NCBI RefSeq assembly: GCF_963678635.1
Contig: NC_087063.1
Coordinates: 4,004,580 to 4,068,579 of the forward strand
Reading direction: 5' to 3'
DNA: 64,000 bases
From: Symsagittifera roscoffensis
Taxonomy: Eukaryota; Xenacoelomorpha; Acoela; Convolutidae
The notes under the pieces are model-generated. The model was not told the DNA's origin and did no database searches. It worked only from the letters and a program-made list of their open reading frames with translations. This document shows positions 63,266 through 64,000 of this stretch, piece by piece (position 1 is the stretch's first letter; the number at the start of each line of letters is the position of its first letter). A program made the position numbers and the translations under genes.

Positions 63266-64000
63266 TTAATCTAATTGAAATCACTCGTTGAACTAATGCT
63301 TGTGACTATTGTGACTTTGGCAATTTCGAAAAGCTAAAAAATGACTACTTAATATATCATAATAATCAATCACAATTGTCAAAAATGATTAGAGCTTTTA
63401 AAACCAGATACCCTTACTGTTCGACTTTCGAAGGAAGGGAGAGGATATTTGTGTTTAGCGTGATTTTTTTTCTCGAATAAAAATGTTTAACTTCTGACTA
63501 AAAACAAAATTTTTAACAGAACGTTATATCATCTGACAAAAAATTGACGTCTGCAGCTCCATATCGAAAATATATATTATACCTGTAATCAATATCATAT
63601 GTGTTTTGGAGTTTCGAAAACTGTCCTTTTGGCTGCCTTGTTTTTTTGTGAAGTTACATTTTTCTGGGTTTTTATAGGGGACATAAGTTTTGTGAGACCA
63701 CAACATGAAGAGTTGAAAAACTTATTGGGTCAATTTTCGTTAATTTTGAATGCGTTAGAGCGGATATAATTTATTGGTTTTTTATAAAATCCTCATCAAA
63801 CAGAACAGAATTATAATTTTTTTAGTAGTGAAATAAGCATGTTCAAGATTCCTCCAAGCTTATCGAGCAACTCAAACTTTTCAAGCCATATAAAAGTTTG
63901 TACATACATCATTTGCGAAAGTCGAATCACAATATGGGAAAAATGTTTATGCATGATTAGTTCACTAGCAATTTTGGAAATAGGAATCACACGCTAGCAT
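63266..64000. other. Right-hand flank, no gene seen
   Basis: AT-rich sequence. A weak match to the family A box (TTCGACTTTCGAAGGAAGG then ATATTTGTG) near 63420-63455 suggests another old copy. Nothing else is supported. Confidence 0.4.

Overview
The window is eukaryotic nuclear DNA from an AT-rich, intron-bearing invertebrate animal. Genes are split by GT-AG introns and large amounts of transposon debris lie between and inside them. I cannot place the species from sequence alone. I see no operons, ribosome binding sites, CRISPR arrays, rRNA or tRNA genes.

Two host genes are supported. The first fills about 3.0-39.8 kb on the minus strand. It has 27 exons that join in compatible phase, and once one extra A in exon 16 is discounted it encodes about 2,112 residues. 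The protein has a disordered Ser/Arg-rich head, a central coiled-coil region with two isolated CxxC motifs, a polyQ stretch and a long Ser/Pro/Asn/Gln-rich basic tail. It looks like a large structural or cytoskeletal scaffold, but I do not recognise the family. The second gene is on the plus strand at 51.3-57.4 kb. Its 4 exons encode about 561 residues of a 12-helix major facilitator transporter that most resembles the vesicular amine/polyamine SLC18B1 group.

Transposons, left to right. 0-15 kb and 34.6-35.8 kb carry copies of a short dispersed family with hairpins at both ends and Helentron-like termini. 24.1-31.1 kb is a nearly intact Ty3/gypsy LTR element (258-bp LTRs, TATAC target duplication, minus strand) sitting in intron 10 of the coiled-coil gene. 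Its gag start codon overlaps the LTR end and the primer-binding site. 31.7-34 kb, in the preceding intron, is a tandem array whose unit contains the 3' splice site and first codons of exon 10. 40.9-44.0 kb is a decayed Ty1/copia element. 45.4-46.6 kb and 47.9-50.0 kb hold four terminal-inverted-repeat elements with recognisable target duplications. Intron 2 of the transporter gene contains a Tc1/mariner transposase relic. 57.8-58.7 kb carries hAT-like elements with CAGGGGCGGAT ends. 61.2-63.3 kb is a broken non-LTR retrotransposon.

Several frame breaks, including the one in the host coiled-coil gene, fall in homopolymers or short repeats. They may be assembly indels rather than biology.
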